This document shows positions 24,301 through 34,500 of a DNA stretch of 64,000 bases, piece by piece (the first letter of the stretch is position 1; each line of letters begins with the position of its first letter). The stretch is from Serilophus lunatus (Eukaryota > Chordata > Aves > Passeriformes > Eurylaimidae): positions 731,881-795,880 of the forward strand of contig VXBA01000910.1 in NCBI GenBank assembly GCA_013399895.1, given 5' to 3'. Below the pieces are notes generated by a model. The model saw only the letters and a list, made by a program, of their open reading frames with translations, was not told the origin of the DNA and did no database searches. The position numbers were made by a program, and so were the translations under genes.

Positions 24301-24412
24301 AAATGCTGGTGGTCCTTCAGGAGCACTTGCTCCCTTTCTGGGATAAGTCTAGGATCTCTCCATGCAATGAGAAAAGGGAAGGAGTCCTCCACTTACCTGG
24401 TAAAGCTTGCAT
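14952..24412 (-). CDS. TBX6L: T-box transcription factor, Tbx6L / VegT / Tbx16 (spadetail) type, nine coding exons
   Basis: The complete coding sequence is join(24397-24412, 20281-20425, 19224-19326, 18620-18784, 18248-18394, 17684-17754, 16478-16569, 15962-16154, 14952-15378) read on the minus strand. It totals 1359 bases, or 452 residues plus TGA, and every exon junction is in phase with a GT-AG intron. The T-box DNA-binding domain covers about residues 27-215. It contains the hallmark strings GTEMIITKSGRRMFP, HIILHSMHRYKPRFHIVQ, SVTAYQNEQ and KLKIDNNPFAKGFRE. A basic nuclear localisation segment (SQKRKLPEEK) lies near residues 230-239. A proline-rich stretch (LPPLPPPLPPP) lies at 359-369, in a Tyr/Ser/Pro-rich C-terminal region typical of activation domains. 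The short N-terminus before the T-box (MQALPEVK...) matches the tbx16/VegT group rather than the Brachyury or Tbx2-5 groups. Family members bind TCACACCT-like sites in the nucleus and direct mesoderm, especially paraxial mesoderm, formation downstream of Wnt and FGF. Mammals lack this orthologue. Introns 2-8 (0.2-1.1 kb) show no further features. Confidence 0.95.
15962..16154 (-). CDS. TBX6L: T-box gene exon 8
   Basis: It encodes residues 247(part)-311(part), an acidic start (DFEKDENVDVKEE) followed by a Ser/Pro/Gln-rich segment. The donor is CG/GTGAGT. Two acceptors are possible (cag/ATTTTG and gag/TCAGAT). Only the first joins exon 7 in frame, so I used it. Confidence 0.88.
16478..16569 (-). 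CDS. TBX6L: T-box gene exon 7 (nuclear localisation segment)
   Basis: It encodes residues 216(part)-247(part), just after the T-box: Lys/Arg-rich with KSQKRKLPEEKEPG, a likely nuclear localisation signal. The acceptor is tttctttccag/GG. The donor is G/GTAATA, a weaker site than the others in the gene. Confidence 0.88.
17684..17754 (-). CDS. TBX6L: T-box gene exon 6 (end of T-box)
   Basis: It encodes residues 193-216(part), ITKLKIDNNPFAKGFREH and a basic end. This is the C-terminal T-box helix, which contacts DNA in crystal structures of the family. The intron between NEQ and ITKLKI is at the position conserved in T-box genes. Confidence 0.95.
18248..18394 (-). CDS. TBX6L: T-box gene exon 5
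   Basis: It encodes residues 144-192 in phase 0 at both ends: IILHSMHRYKPRFHIVQ, then FSFPETVFISVTAYQNEQ, the most conserved part of the T-box. It is bounded by tgtgccag/ATC and CAG/GTACAG. Confidence 0.96.
18620..18784 (-). CDS. TBX6L: T-box gene exon 4
   Basis: It encodes residues 89-143 in phase 0: WNKDQWEVAGKAEPQLPCR, then the HPDSPAPGSHWM segment and KLKLTNNTLDQHGH. These are canonical T-box core strands. It is bounded by tttacag/TGG and CAT/GTAGGT. Confidence 0.95.
19224..19326 (-). CDS. TBX6L: T-box gene exon 3
   Basis: It encodes residues 54(part)-88, RRMFPQCKIKVSGLIPYAKY then LMLVDFVPMDNFRYK, the signature segment of the T-box N-terminal half. It is bounded by tgcttcag/A and AAG/GTAAGT. 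Confidence 0.95.
20281..20425 (-). CDS. TBX6L: T-box gene exon 2 (start of T-box)
   Basis: It encodes residues 6(part)-54(part). A short Pro/Ser-rich linker leads into IVVTLEDMGLWMKFHQIGTE and MIITKSGR, the first T-box strands. The acceptor reads ctctctagag, a tandem AG-AG. Using the first AG makes the frame MQALPE-VKAP; using the second makes the frame of an ATG eight bases further upstream in exon 1 (see findings). The donor is CAG/GTGAGG. Confidence 0.92.
20426..24396 (-). other. TBX6L: T-box gene intron 1 (about 4.0 kb)
   Basis: This is the longest intron of the gene. It holds no coding exon I can support. The stretch 21740-22060 is non-repetitive, with homeodomain-like TGATTAG and ATTAAAT strings, and looks like a candidate enhancer. 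A perfect T-box half-site TCACACCT lies at 24005-24012, about 400 bases downstream of the start codon. Confidence 0.6.
24005..24012 (+). promoter_or_regulatory. T-box binding half-site TCACACCT in intron 1
   Basis: This is an exact match to the T-box half-site consensus. Its place near the first exon of a T-box gene suggests possible autoregulation. The same 8-mer occurs in intron 6 (17463-17470) and inverted at 33754-33761. About two matches are expected by chance in the window. Confidence 0.25.
24397..24412 (-). CDS. TBX6L: T-box gene exon 1 coding part (16 nt, start codon)
   Basis: The ATG (24410-24412, read on the minus strand) encodes MQALP plus one base and is followed by a strong donor CCAG/GTAAGT. 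I chose this start because it joins exon 2 in frame with the first acceptor, has A at -3, and gives an N-terminus starting MQ and ending in a (D/E)(L/V)K motif, as in fish tbx16. The upstream ATG at 24418-24420 is the alternative. Support is from splice signals and phase only. Confidence 0.72.
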
Positions 24413-24584
24413 TTTTCCATGTACTGTGACGTCTAGGAGCTCGCAGGGCCAAGGGAGCCACCAGAGTTCTTGCAAGGGGAGACCAAATAGTCCAGTCCAA
24501 AAGCAGGTCTGATTTCCTGAAGCAAGCACAAGCCCTTCCTTCTGAGATCCAGTGTCAAGAGTGAGCGGGATGAGGATGGGAGTC

Positions 24585-24780
24585 CAAGCCCAGCTAGCCA
24601 AGGTGAGTTCCTGTTTTATGGAGGCTAATGAGCAGGGAGGAGCCTCCCGCCAGGGCTGTCCCCTTGTGATCCTTTGATGTCCAAAGGGACAAAGAGAGGA
24701 AGGATCTGCAGCAATGGCTGGAGCTAAGGGAAGAAAATCAAAGAGAATTAACATGGCTTTGACATACAGGAAACCCTACA
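24585..24780 (-). promoter_or_regulatory. Proximal promoter region of the T-box gene with TCF/LEF-type motifs
   Basis: Upstream of exon 1 on the minus strand there is a TATA-like CATAAAA (24613-24619). Beyond it lie two sites matching the TCF/LEF consensus WWCAAAG: ATCAAAG read on the minus strand at 24672-24678 and on the plus strand at 24737-24743. A third near-match (CTTTGAC) lies at 24757-24763. Wnt control of this T-box subgroup in posterior mesoderm is established in other vertebrates. The transcription start (about 24585) is inferred from the TATA-like box. Confidence 0.35.
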
Positions 24781-27700
24781 GGGGAAATGCACCTTGATTT
24801 ACTGCTAACGCACTTTTAAACAAATAGAGACAAGACTTCGCTACAAACTAAAAAACAAATCCTTTAAACAGCGAGCAATGAAAATTTCCTTTTAGCTATT
24901 CCCCAGGTTTGTGATAATTCTCGTCCTCAGTGTACACAGTCGTTTTACTCTCGATTTTGGTGTCAGCAGCATCGAGCTTGCTCCTTCCCAAGTGGGTGAT
25001 TATCAGCGTGTTCAAGTTTGCTCTCACAACTGGAATGATTCCTTCACCAAGATCTTTCTCCAACAACATAAACACACTCGATGATAAAACTTTACTTACC
25101 TGTCCAGTCTCTGCAGTCCCAGCCCTGAACTGCACTTTTTTGGGCATAGAGCAGGGTTTAGGTCTTGCTCCAGCCACTGCTCTTACCCAGGGAAGGCTGA
25201 GCAGAAACCGAAGGGCCTGAGCATTTTCCCTTAATTAGTTTATTCTGCAAGTGTGACCATTAGCTTTTGTGCTTATAAGTGCTTACAAGTGCTAAGAGAC
25301 AGCAATCAAGGCTCAGGCTGCAAGGCACTGACAGCCGCTGAAGCAGGAGGCTGTGAGCATTCACACACAGAAATGGCTGAACTAACATTTACAGGACCAA
25401 GATGCTCAAGAAGTGGAGGTCAAAAGCAGGATTTCAGCCTCACAGGCCAGTGTTGGGTCCTGCACAGTAAATTTAGGAGCTCTGTTCATTTCAAAGATCT
25501 TGTCTTGTATGAGGCTGCATCTGATTCACTGTCTAGGTTTGCTCTAAATAAAATAGAGTCTTCTGTTTTGTGATGTTACTGGGACATCTGATCTTCAGTC
25601 TCACATGCAAAACATATTCTGAATTTATTTACTGAGTTCCTATTCCCCAAAAAACACTCTTTCAGTTCTGTTCTTACTGCCTTTCGGAGCAGGCAATGTC
25701 AGGACATGCAAAGAGGGCAAAAGAGCTTAATCACAGGAGGGACTAGCTCTGTTCCAGTGGTATATTGAATTTTAGGCATCCCAGTACTAGTCAGGGAGAG
25801 AAAAGCTGACTCTGAGCAAGAACAGTTAAATGAAAGGGGCTAGGGAGTTTGAGAAGGCCTGAAGAGGATTTTATAGCAGGAGATGGTGCATTGGTTCCTG
25901 GCACCTCTGAACGATCACCTCCAGTCTTCCTGAAACCCTCTTTAAAACACTGGATAATACAGAAGACTACAAGCTCCTCTCCTTCAGCTAACCTGGAGAC
26001 ATCCAGAGCTGTGGAATCTCAGTACCACTGAGGACAGGACTTAATGTGGTGGACAAACATCAACTTGTAGCTCAAATGGAGATCATTTATTACATATGTG
26101 CAAAAATAAATCAGAGGGGAAAAGGTCAGCTGGAAATGGTATCAAGGTCAAATCTCCACTTGTACTTTCACAGCCACAATCAGACACAAATCAAATAGGA
26201 CAGAGAAATGCTTTTCCACTCTGCTACAGAAGGAAAGCCAGCATCAAATCTGCTCCCTTCTCCATGGCCTGCTTTTCTAGTGCTAGTATTTTAATTGTAG
26301 AAAGAGGAAAAGACAACCATAATCAGAATCTGAAAAGGAAAAATAGAACAAAAATTGGGTCAGAATCAAGCTAGCAGCAAGATGAATCAACATCCCACAC
26401 AGTTAGAAACTGCACAACAGCAGCAGCAGCACTGGGAATTTCAGACTTCACCTGACAAGAGCGTGGGATGTGTATCATGACTTTCTGCTTCTTCCACAAA
26501 GGGTATGAGATGGTCTCCTGCTGCCACTTCATTTGCACACCGCGTATCAGCACGTCTAGGGAACACACATTTGCTACAAGCACTCAAATCCTTTTGGCTT
26601 CTCCCAGCTGATTGATGGGGAAGGTGGAGTCATTAATTACCCATGACTAGTTAACAACTAGCTTTCTCCCAGCCATTCTAGTTGCACTGAAAGGTTTTAA
26701 AAGTGGAAAAAAAGTGAATTTGTTACTATTGCTGGAAAGTGTGGCTAACAGGAGGCAATCCCCAGGAAACTCATCCCCAGCAAAGGGGGAATTTAGCACA
26801 TTACCCTCGTCTGTCCGTCCATGGAGAGCCCTCAGGCAGTTTGATGGGAAGTCAGAGGTGAATGTGTTGGTGTCTAACAATTCACTGGCAAATTGGAGGC
26901 TGAGGGTGTGGAAAGGGATGGGAGAGAGAGTGGATCTGACATGAGTAAGTCAGCGACATACACAGCTCCGCTCCAAGCTCATTTACAGCAGCAGGTATAA
27001 ATCCTGCTGAGCCCAGCTCTAACAGTAGGCTCTGCCCTGTGCTGAAGGGACAAGGTAGGGCAGCACAGGAGGGAGGGGATGTGTGATTACAAAAGCAGAG
27101 GCCAAGAGCTTTTGCTTTGCATCCCTTTGAGGAGGCGATTAGAAAGAACCATTCCCCTCTGGGTTTTGTAGTAAGGCAAATGTTCTCTGGCATTTCTCCC
27201 ACCTTAAGTGAAGCTTTAACCCTTACTGCTCGCCAGGACCCTACAGGGAGCTGGTTTGCACACAAGCCTTCCGTGCTCTCCAACACAGCGATCATCTCAC
27301 CACGTCAAGCTGATGCCTGGAGCTCTGAGACTTCTGCAGAACAGGTAACACGTGTCAGGGAGCAGGAGGCTTTGGCTAACAGGGTGCCCAGTGCACCACC
27401 ACCTCTGCCCAGGCACAGCTTCCAGGGATCATTCTGCCCAGAAAGCAAGCTCAAGCATGAGGCATAAAGTAACTGTCTGGGAGACTGCTGAAATGCAACA
27501 GAATCTTCTCTTGAAAGAACCAGCCCTGGATTATTGCTCAGGTGAATCAGCCCGTGGGTGCAGTAGGCAGTATGCAGCCCCTGCAGGTTTCCCTCTGCAC
27601 ACACACTGTGAGGAAGCATTATTGTGTCAGCTTCAGTAAACTGGGCTGAAGCAAAGCTGCGTTGAATCTGCACAAGCAAGAAAAAAATAACATGGAGCAG

Positions 27701-28563
27701 TATAAACTGCATTTAAGAGATAGTCCTCCTGTGAAACACAAGGAAAGCCTTTTAAATGTGACTCATTTAGCTGACTCCCACCTGGCACATGTAGGTCACA
27801 GTCCCAGAGCATCTTGGCAACTCTTTATGAAGGACACTCTGCCATCTGCACGGGATGGGTCCCGAAAAAAAAGGCAGCATGTCTTTAACAGGACTTAAAA
27901 CAGATAGCCCTACATTGATAGTTACTTAATTTCATACTTCATTAAAAACATGAAGTGGCCTCAGACTCTCCAGAATCCACAAACCAGCTGCTTAAACCCA
28001 GGCTGTGGCACTGCTGGGCAAACAGGGCCTGATTATGCACGTGGGGTCATGAGGAAAAGCCATGATTTTCCAGAGAAAAAGCCTGATGAAACTCTTTGCT
28101 CCTACAGCTGCTCCAACGTTGAAGCACATGACTCCTTGTCATTGTTAATGCCTGATACCTCATACAGGAAAATAGGAAATACAGTGCAGGGTGGACCAGG
28201 ACAGAGCAGCTGGGCTCTGGCAGCACAGTCACAGCCTGAACCTGGGCAGCTTCATGAGCAAGTCTCTGTGGGCGGCTGCAGGAATGGTAAAAGCCTGCAA
28301 AGTGTTTTGAGATCCTCTGAAGAAGAGGTACATATTGTCTCTTATCATGTGGTAGCACAAGGAACAGTTCCTACCCAGCTTCTTAAGACAGCTCACACAA
28401 CACAGCATTTTCCTCTGATGGAGGGAAATGGCACCTTTTTTCTCCCTTTTTATGGCTGGGTTTGATTGATTTTCCCTGTCTGATGTCTTCAGGTGTGTTT
28501 TGCATGCAGTGCCATGCAGACCTTCCTGCCCTGGGACCCACAGAAGTCAGACCTCTCTGTAGG

Positions 28564-28571
28564 NNNNNNNN
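28564..28571. other. Run of eight N (assembly gap or unresolved bases)
   Basis: Eight consecutive undetermined bases. Single N bases also occur near 10900 and 11085, in the GC-rich minisatellite zone. Confidence 0.98.
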
Positions 28572-31500
28572 CAAATTTTCCCCGTGCTCTCAAAAATGCA
28601 AAAATGACATTTGGCAAACCAAAACAGCTGGTTGGAGAGGACCTGTTGGTAACATCTCAATGCTAATTCACCACAGGGTCCCTGGACAGAGGCGCAGTGA
28701 GCTGTGGGGATGGGTCACAGGATCTGTTCTGGAGGGGAGCATGGGAAAGCAACTCATATAAATGAAAAGTTGCACATTGTAAGTTTAAAACAAGGCAGGT
28801 CTGTGGATTGAGGTACCTGGCCACAAAGCTGTGCTCCCCGACTGAAGAGAAAGAGGATGCTGCTGTCTTCCCTTTCTCGCATCCGCCCTCCCCGGCCCTC
28901 TGCAATACTCCCCAGGCTCCCAGCAGTTCGTTAGCATGCAGACAAGAAGGGAAATACTTAGCAGCCACTTAACACTGCAGGCTGAGTTTGGCCTCAAAGG
29001 CTACAGTCCAGAGTCAAATGCAAAATATGTCTGTCTAGAGCCCTTTCAAGTTCTCACAGACTCCTGATGTTAGGTGCACTGTGTTCCTGTCAACTCATTG
29101 TGTTTCCCAGACACAGCTCAGCACTCTGTCCCACTCAAATCCACAAAAAATACCTACTGAAAGGGCTTGCAGCAGCAAGGAGAGCTCTGCACCACCGAGC
29201 AGCAGCACACCACAAGCGCTGCCTCTCCTCTCCTGCACTGGGGACACAGCAGCCCTGCCTCAACTCACTGGTCTCCAGTGGGAGCCAGAAAGGAGCAGCC
29301 TGAGAAAACAGATAGCAAGTAACTGTGGCTTAACATCCATCCATAAATACTTCTATATTTATACACATACGCACGCTTATATGCAAAGAAAAGCATCATG
29401 TGGAGCTTAAAAATTGCTGGCAGTTCACTTAACCATGAATTGAGACTAGACAAAAAACTCTGAGCAGAATGGATTCTGCTGAGCAGAAGCCCAGCAGACA
29501 ATGCTGCAGCAATCTCCATTAAAAAGCTGATGTTTCCAGAAAAAAAAAGAAAAAAAGCAGCAGCTCAGTCCCCAGAAGCTTTTATCTAAACTTTATGGAC
29601 TTTCAAGATCGTCAATACACTGTTATGCTACTTTGGTTTCTGCAAAAGATTACTTGTGTTGGTGATTAGACATTTGTAAAATAATGAAAAAAACCCAGAG
29701 AGACAGACTTCAATCATGCAAGTCATCGTGTAAGTTATTTTGTTTGGCCAAGACAGATCTCTTCCATCAGCAAGGTAAGGAAGTTTTCATACACTGTTCA
29801 TCACAGTAAGAGTCTCATTAAACCAGGAAATCAATAAACAGTGTAATTCCTTACCAGAGGAACTATCCTCAAAGAGCAAATTAAAATTGTTAAGATTTTA
29901 AGATCTACAGAGCTGAGTAGAGCTCAGTTCCTCCAACATCATTACTGACTCTAAAGGACTCAAGGAAGAACTATCATTACCAGAAATCTTGAGAACAATT
30001 AAACCATATGCAGTAGATTTTGCTTCAGAGTATCTTGCAATAAATGACATTTCGCTTTACTAAGATTCTATTACTGCATATTTATTTTCTTTTTGTAGTA
30101 TTATAATTTCTTTTAAAAAGAACTATAAAAAATCATGTAGCCATAGGATACATAAAACTGATCATACATCCCACAGGAAGAAGGGAACTGAACACACAGG
30201 ATGTCAAACTGACCTGTAGAGTCTGAGCTGAGCTTTATTGGATCTCCCATAAAAGTAAAATGAATGCCAAGACAGATTTGTGCAGTGCATCCCAGAAGAC
30301 AGTTTTTGAAAGCTGATACAGAGCATTATGCTGGGACATACATAATCTGTAGCAAAGTCTGAAGTCAGTAACAGGGAGCTGGAAATGTGTCTTCATTTTA
30401 AGCAGAAAGCCTTTGGATAAACTCTGAGCTGTGCTTTTCCTCACCCAACATCATCACCTCACAGCAAAATGATACCGAGGTCCATGATAACAATATTCCA
30501 GGTAAGAATCCTTCAACACCAATGATAACAGAAAAAAAGCACCTGTCAGGTGTCATGGATTCCTCAAAGGAGCAATGGGATGAGGCTGTCCCAAATGTAC
30601 CTGAGCTGCCAGAATCCAACACAGCTGAGATGCCTCCCTGCCATCCCTGACCTGTCTAAGACTTTTTCCCTCCATTCCTCTCCTCCAGTTAAATTTCTCA
30701 GATTCATTCTTTGTTGCAGCCATGGGCCAGGGGACAGACTCCAGGGAGATCACAGCCCCACAGCTCCCTCCCCCTCCCCAGCACACTGTGAAATGTTTAT
30801 GGCCTGGCTCTTATGGCTCTAGAGGTGCTGAATGGCCTTTTTCCCCCTCCGAGTCTCAGCTCCTGATGGGCAGCCACAGACCAACTTTTAGCCGGTTTGG
30901 TCCGTAGTTGTGGATTTTATTGCCCAGTTTGTCTCTTCAGCTCACATTTGTAAGCTCCAGAGTAAATTTTTCCCTGGGTAACACTCTGCAGCTCAAAGAA
31001 CTCTTCTTGCTTTTATTACATCCTTAGTGATTAAAGGGATATTTAAGCCTCACAATGCTCCCTGCTGTGAATATAAAAGCCTAGCATCGTTTTGGATAGA
31101 TGTGCTTAGAAAAATAAATTAAAAATTAGCCCTACTATAGCGAACAAATGCTTCTAAGTTGTTAAGAACATCAGACACCTGAATGATTCAAACATATTGG
31201 TTGCAATTCCTTGGGAAATCAAGGGATGATCCATGGCTTTGTCCTATCTGAACAGTTGTACAGATAAGTTTCACTTGGAAAGAGGACAACAGAGGTATGC
31301 AATGACTGCATTGTACTGAAAATTCTGGACATTATCTTCTGAGGCATGAATGACTTAGATTTCTTCTCCTCTCTAACCTTTCAAACACTAATACACATAA
31401 TAAATACTACTTAAAAACAAACTGCTTTTGTGAGGCAGAACTGTTTCTAAATGACTGCTGCTTTGCAGCCTAACCTACACCTGCCAACCAAATCTAGATA

Positions 31501-34500
31501 CCAACAGCACAATGCAAAGGCAACAGAAATTTAAATTCTACCAAGAGGAGCACTGGGGAGTGGGCAGGAGGAAATCAAAGCCATGTTTGAGAGCGAGTAC
31601 TCCTGTGAACAGAGATTAGATGGTAATCAATAATGAGGTCACTGGTTTTGCCACCCTCTAATACTGTAGTTACTGGTTTAAGCTTCTGCAGGGAGCTACT
31701 GCCAGGGTCAGATTCGGTGAGCTGAGCCTGCCTGAGATGAAGGTTTTGACTCACTGCCAAGCAGCTTTGATTCCAAATAACTGCTTAGAGTGAAGAGGGA
31801 GACTCAGGTTCAGTGCTTGTGCTCTACAAGACAGAGTGGACAAGTTACAACAGCAGCCTGGGAGGGCTGGTTTGGATTATTGGAAACCTGAGGCAAAAAT
31901 TTGAAATCTTGAGTCCATTTGTGGTCCCCTGTTTTGTCTTTCTGACATTTTTGTCTTTAATTTCATCTCCAAGACAGAACTAGTCCTCCTCCCTTTGCAT
32001 CACACTGACTTGTTCAAGGGAGGAATTGCTGACTTTGGAGCCCCTCCCTCCCAGTTCTAGATTTTCCCTTAACAGAAGCTAAGCTTAGTATCAGTTAAAC
32101 TTTTGTTTCAAAGACAGTGATGTTCAGCCATAAAAATATGGTAATATCTCCAACACAGAGATAATTCATAGGGTTTTCTGTAATAAGTGTGATGCTTTCA
32201 TTTCATTTCATTGTTGAAAATAAAACCACAAATATAACCACATGATGCATATGTGAAAATAGCATATAGTTGAGCAGGAAAGTGGCAGGGCTTCCTTATG
32301 TGAGCCTTCCTTATGTAAAACAAACTGGTAAGACCACACGTAATTCTTATCACCTCATTATCAAAGCTACTGGGGAACTGGAGGGAGACTGGATGAGCTG
32401 AACATCAGAAAAGATTAGAGGAGTTGGTTAAGTAAAGCTTGACTGATTGACAGCCCTGAACACAAAGAAGAAGTGAACATGTCTTCAGGGTGTAAACATA
32501 CAGATGACAGAAGAATTAATGTGATACAAAGGGATATAATTATCTTCATTAGTTGGGATGAAAATGAGAGAGAAGCAATTTATGTATCCAGGAAAAAACA
32601 TTGTGGCTGTGCAAGGGCAGCCTGTTCACTGAGGAACAGACAAAGTCCTTACTGTACTAGGCTTTTAACTGCTTTTTGCACAAATTACTGGTATTGCAGA
32701 GAACAATCGTGCCTTCCTGTGAGCAGCAAAGATGGCTCCAAGATACCTGCTCATCTCTTACTCCTGACTCCTTGAGTGAGGACTAAATGAATTATGGGAC
32801 CACAAGGAAGGATGGATGTTCCACTGGCACATGAAGAGACTGCTTCCCAGTGGGATGTAAGCCAGGCTCATTGACATGCTCTGAGTTACAGCACTACACA
32901 TTTGACACAAATTACAGAAGAGGAAGATGTCCAGGCACCTCTTCCTTGACCACTACCGCTTACTGGTGATCTCAGTTCTCTGGAAAGAAACTGTTTCTTC
33001 CATTGCCTCTTAAGAGTTGGAGAATCTGGATGAAGTGTCTGAGGAAGGGGAGATCACCTAGAAGGGCAGTGCAGCTTAAATCAAGTGAAATACAAAAAAA
33101 AAGAATCTTTCAAGCCTCAAGTCTGAACCTTGACAACAACCCTGAGCAGTAGTCAGACTTGCCTTTTGTTCAGGATCTTGGCAATGGAGACCTAGTGAGA
33201 ACTAAAAGGAAATAAACCACAGCAATCATGTTGAATTTTCCCCACAAGATTTTCTGCTGGATGTTTAAGTCTCAGAGTATATACAACTACTTTGCTACAG
33301 TCCAGTATGATGAAATCAGGACTCAGATAATGTACCACTTTCTCTTACCTGTCTTACCTCTAACCTGGTGTTACTTGCAGCTGCCATTAGGCTGGTGCCC
33401 ATTTTGGCACTGGTGCTGAGAGACATCTGAGGGCAGGTGTCCTAAAGGACCCTAGGGAAGAAGTGCAGAAAGGCTCCATAACTTCTTAAAGAGGAAAAAG
33501 TGGGTAAGTGGGGGGAAAAATGTATGGATAAATGAAGGTAGAAAGCAAAAAAGGAAAAAATGAACTGTAATACACAGTGAAAGGGAAAAAAAAAGAAATG
33601 TATGAGGCTATGGATGCTTCTGCCTCTGGTATCTTCTTGCTGCTGGGTTTCAGGGGTCCTGCCATCAGCTTTTGTATCTAGCTGAGGGTTCACAAAAAAG
33701 AAAATCCTGTATTTCCACACATTCACAAAAGACCAGCTATTGATTCCCAAGGGAGGTGTGACTGCAATCTAAATGTTGCTGAGTTTGGCAGAGGGCTCCT
33801 ATTCCCCACTCCTATGCTTTGGTCAGTGGGATGAGAAAGGTGAAAAGTTACTGAGCCACTGAGTTACATTTCCCAAGAAGTGCCTTTTGGTGACAGTGCA
33901 GAGACACTAAAGCCATGAGCTATTATTGTGTTAGGGCTGAGAAAAGATTGATCCACAGATGAAAGCAGCATTTTCTCTGCAACTCTGAAGCACAATGTTC
34001 ACTAACTGTTCTCTCTGCTTTCAGAGAGCTTCATTGGCCCTTGAGGGAGAGAAAAGGACTTCAGGTTACACAGCCACGTCCACTTTGTTAATTTAACTCC
34101 TGCACGTTGTTCATGATTCACCAACTCATTTTCTGTGGCTTAAACTCCTGCCATGGGCAGCTCCTCCCTCTTTTCACCACGACTTTGTTTTCTGTCCCTT
34201 GATAACCAAAAGCAGCTCAGGAACACAACATTCCCTGTGCTGAGAAATCCTTGCCTTTGAGAAATCCAACCCGTGGCTGCTGTGGCAGCAAACTGGGATG
34301 GATGACACCTCTCTCTCTTCTATTTCAGCTCTAATGTTCACACAAGTGCCAGATTCAGCTTTGCAAACCAAAACCCTCCTTATCAGAACTGATTTAGCTC
34401 TGGTCAAGGCAGTGGGTCCATTTTATGGATTCTGGAAGGGGATATGTCCATCTTTGCATGCTAAGGTCAACCTTGAGATTGACTTCCCACCATTTGATAC

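Noticed and set aside
26418..26430. Short CAG repeat (also near 63448)
   Set aside because: Only four or so units, non-coding, and within chance expectation.
27950..28465. 171-codon plus-strand open frame
   Set aside because: No recognisable domain, no promoter or splice context, and residue composition typical of translated non-coding DNA.
32290..32325. Short direct repeat of TTCCTTATGT
   Set aside because: Two copies of about ten bases without flanking element structure; too short to indicate a transposon or target-site duplication.
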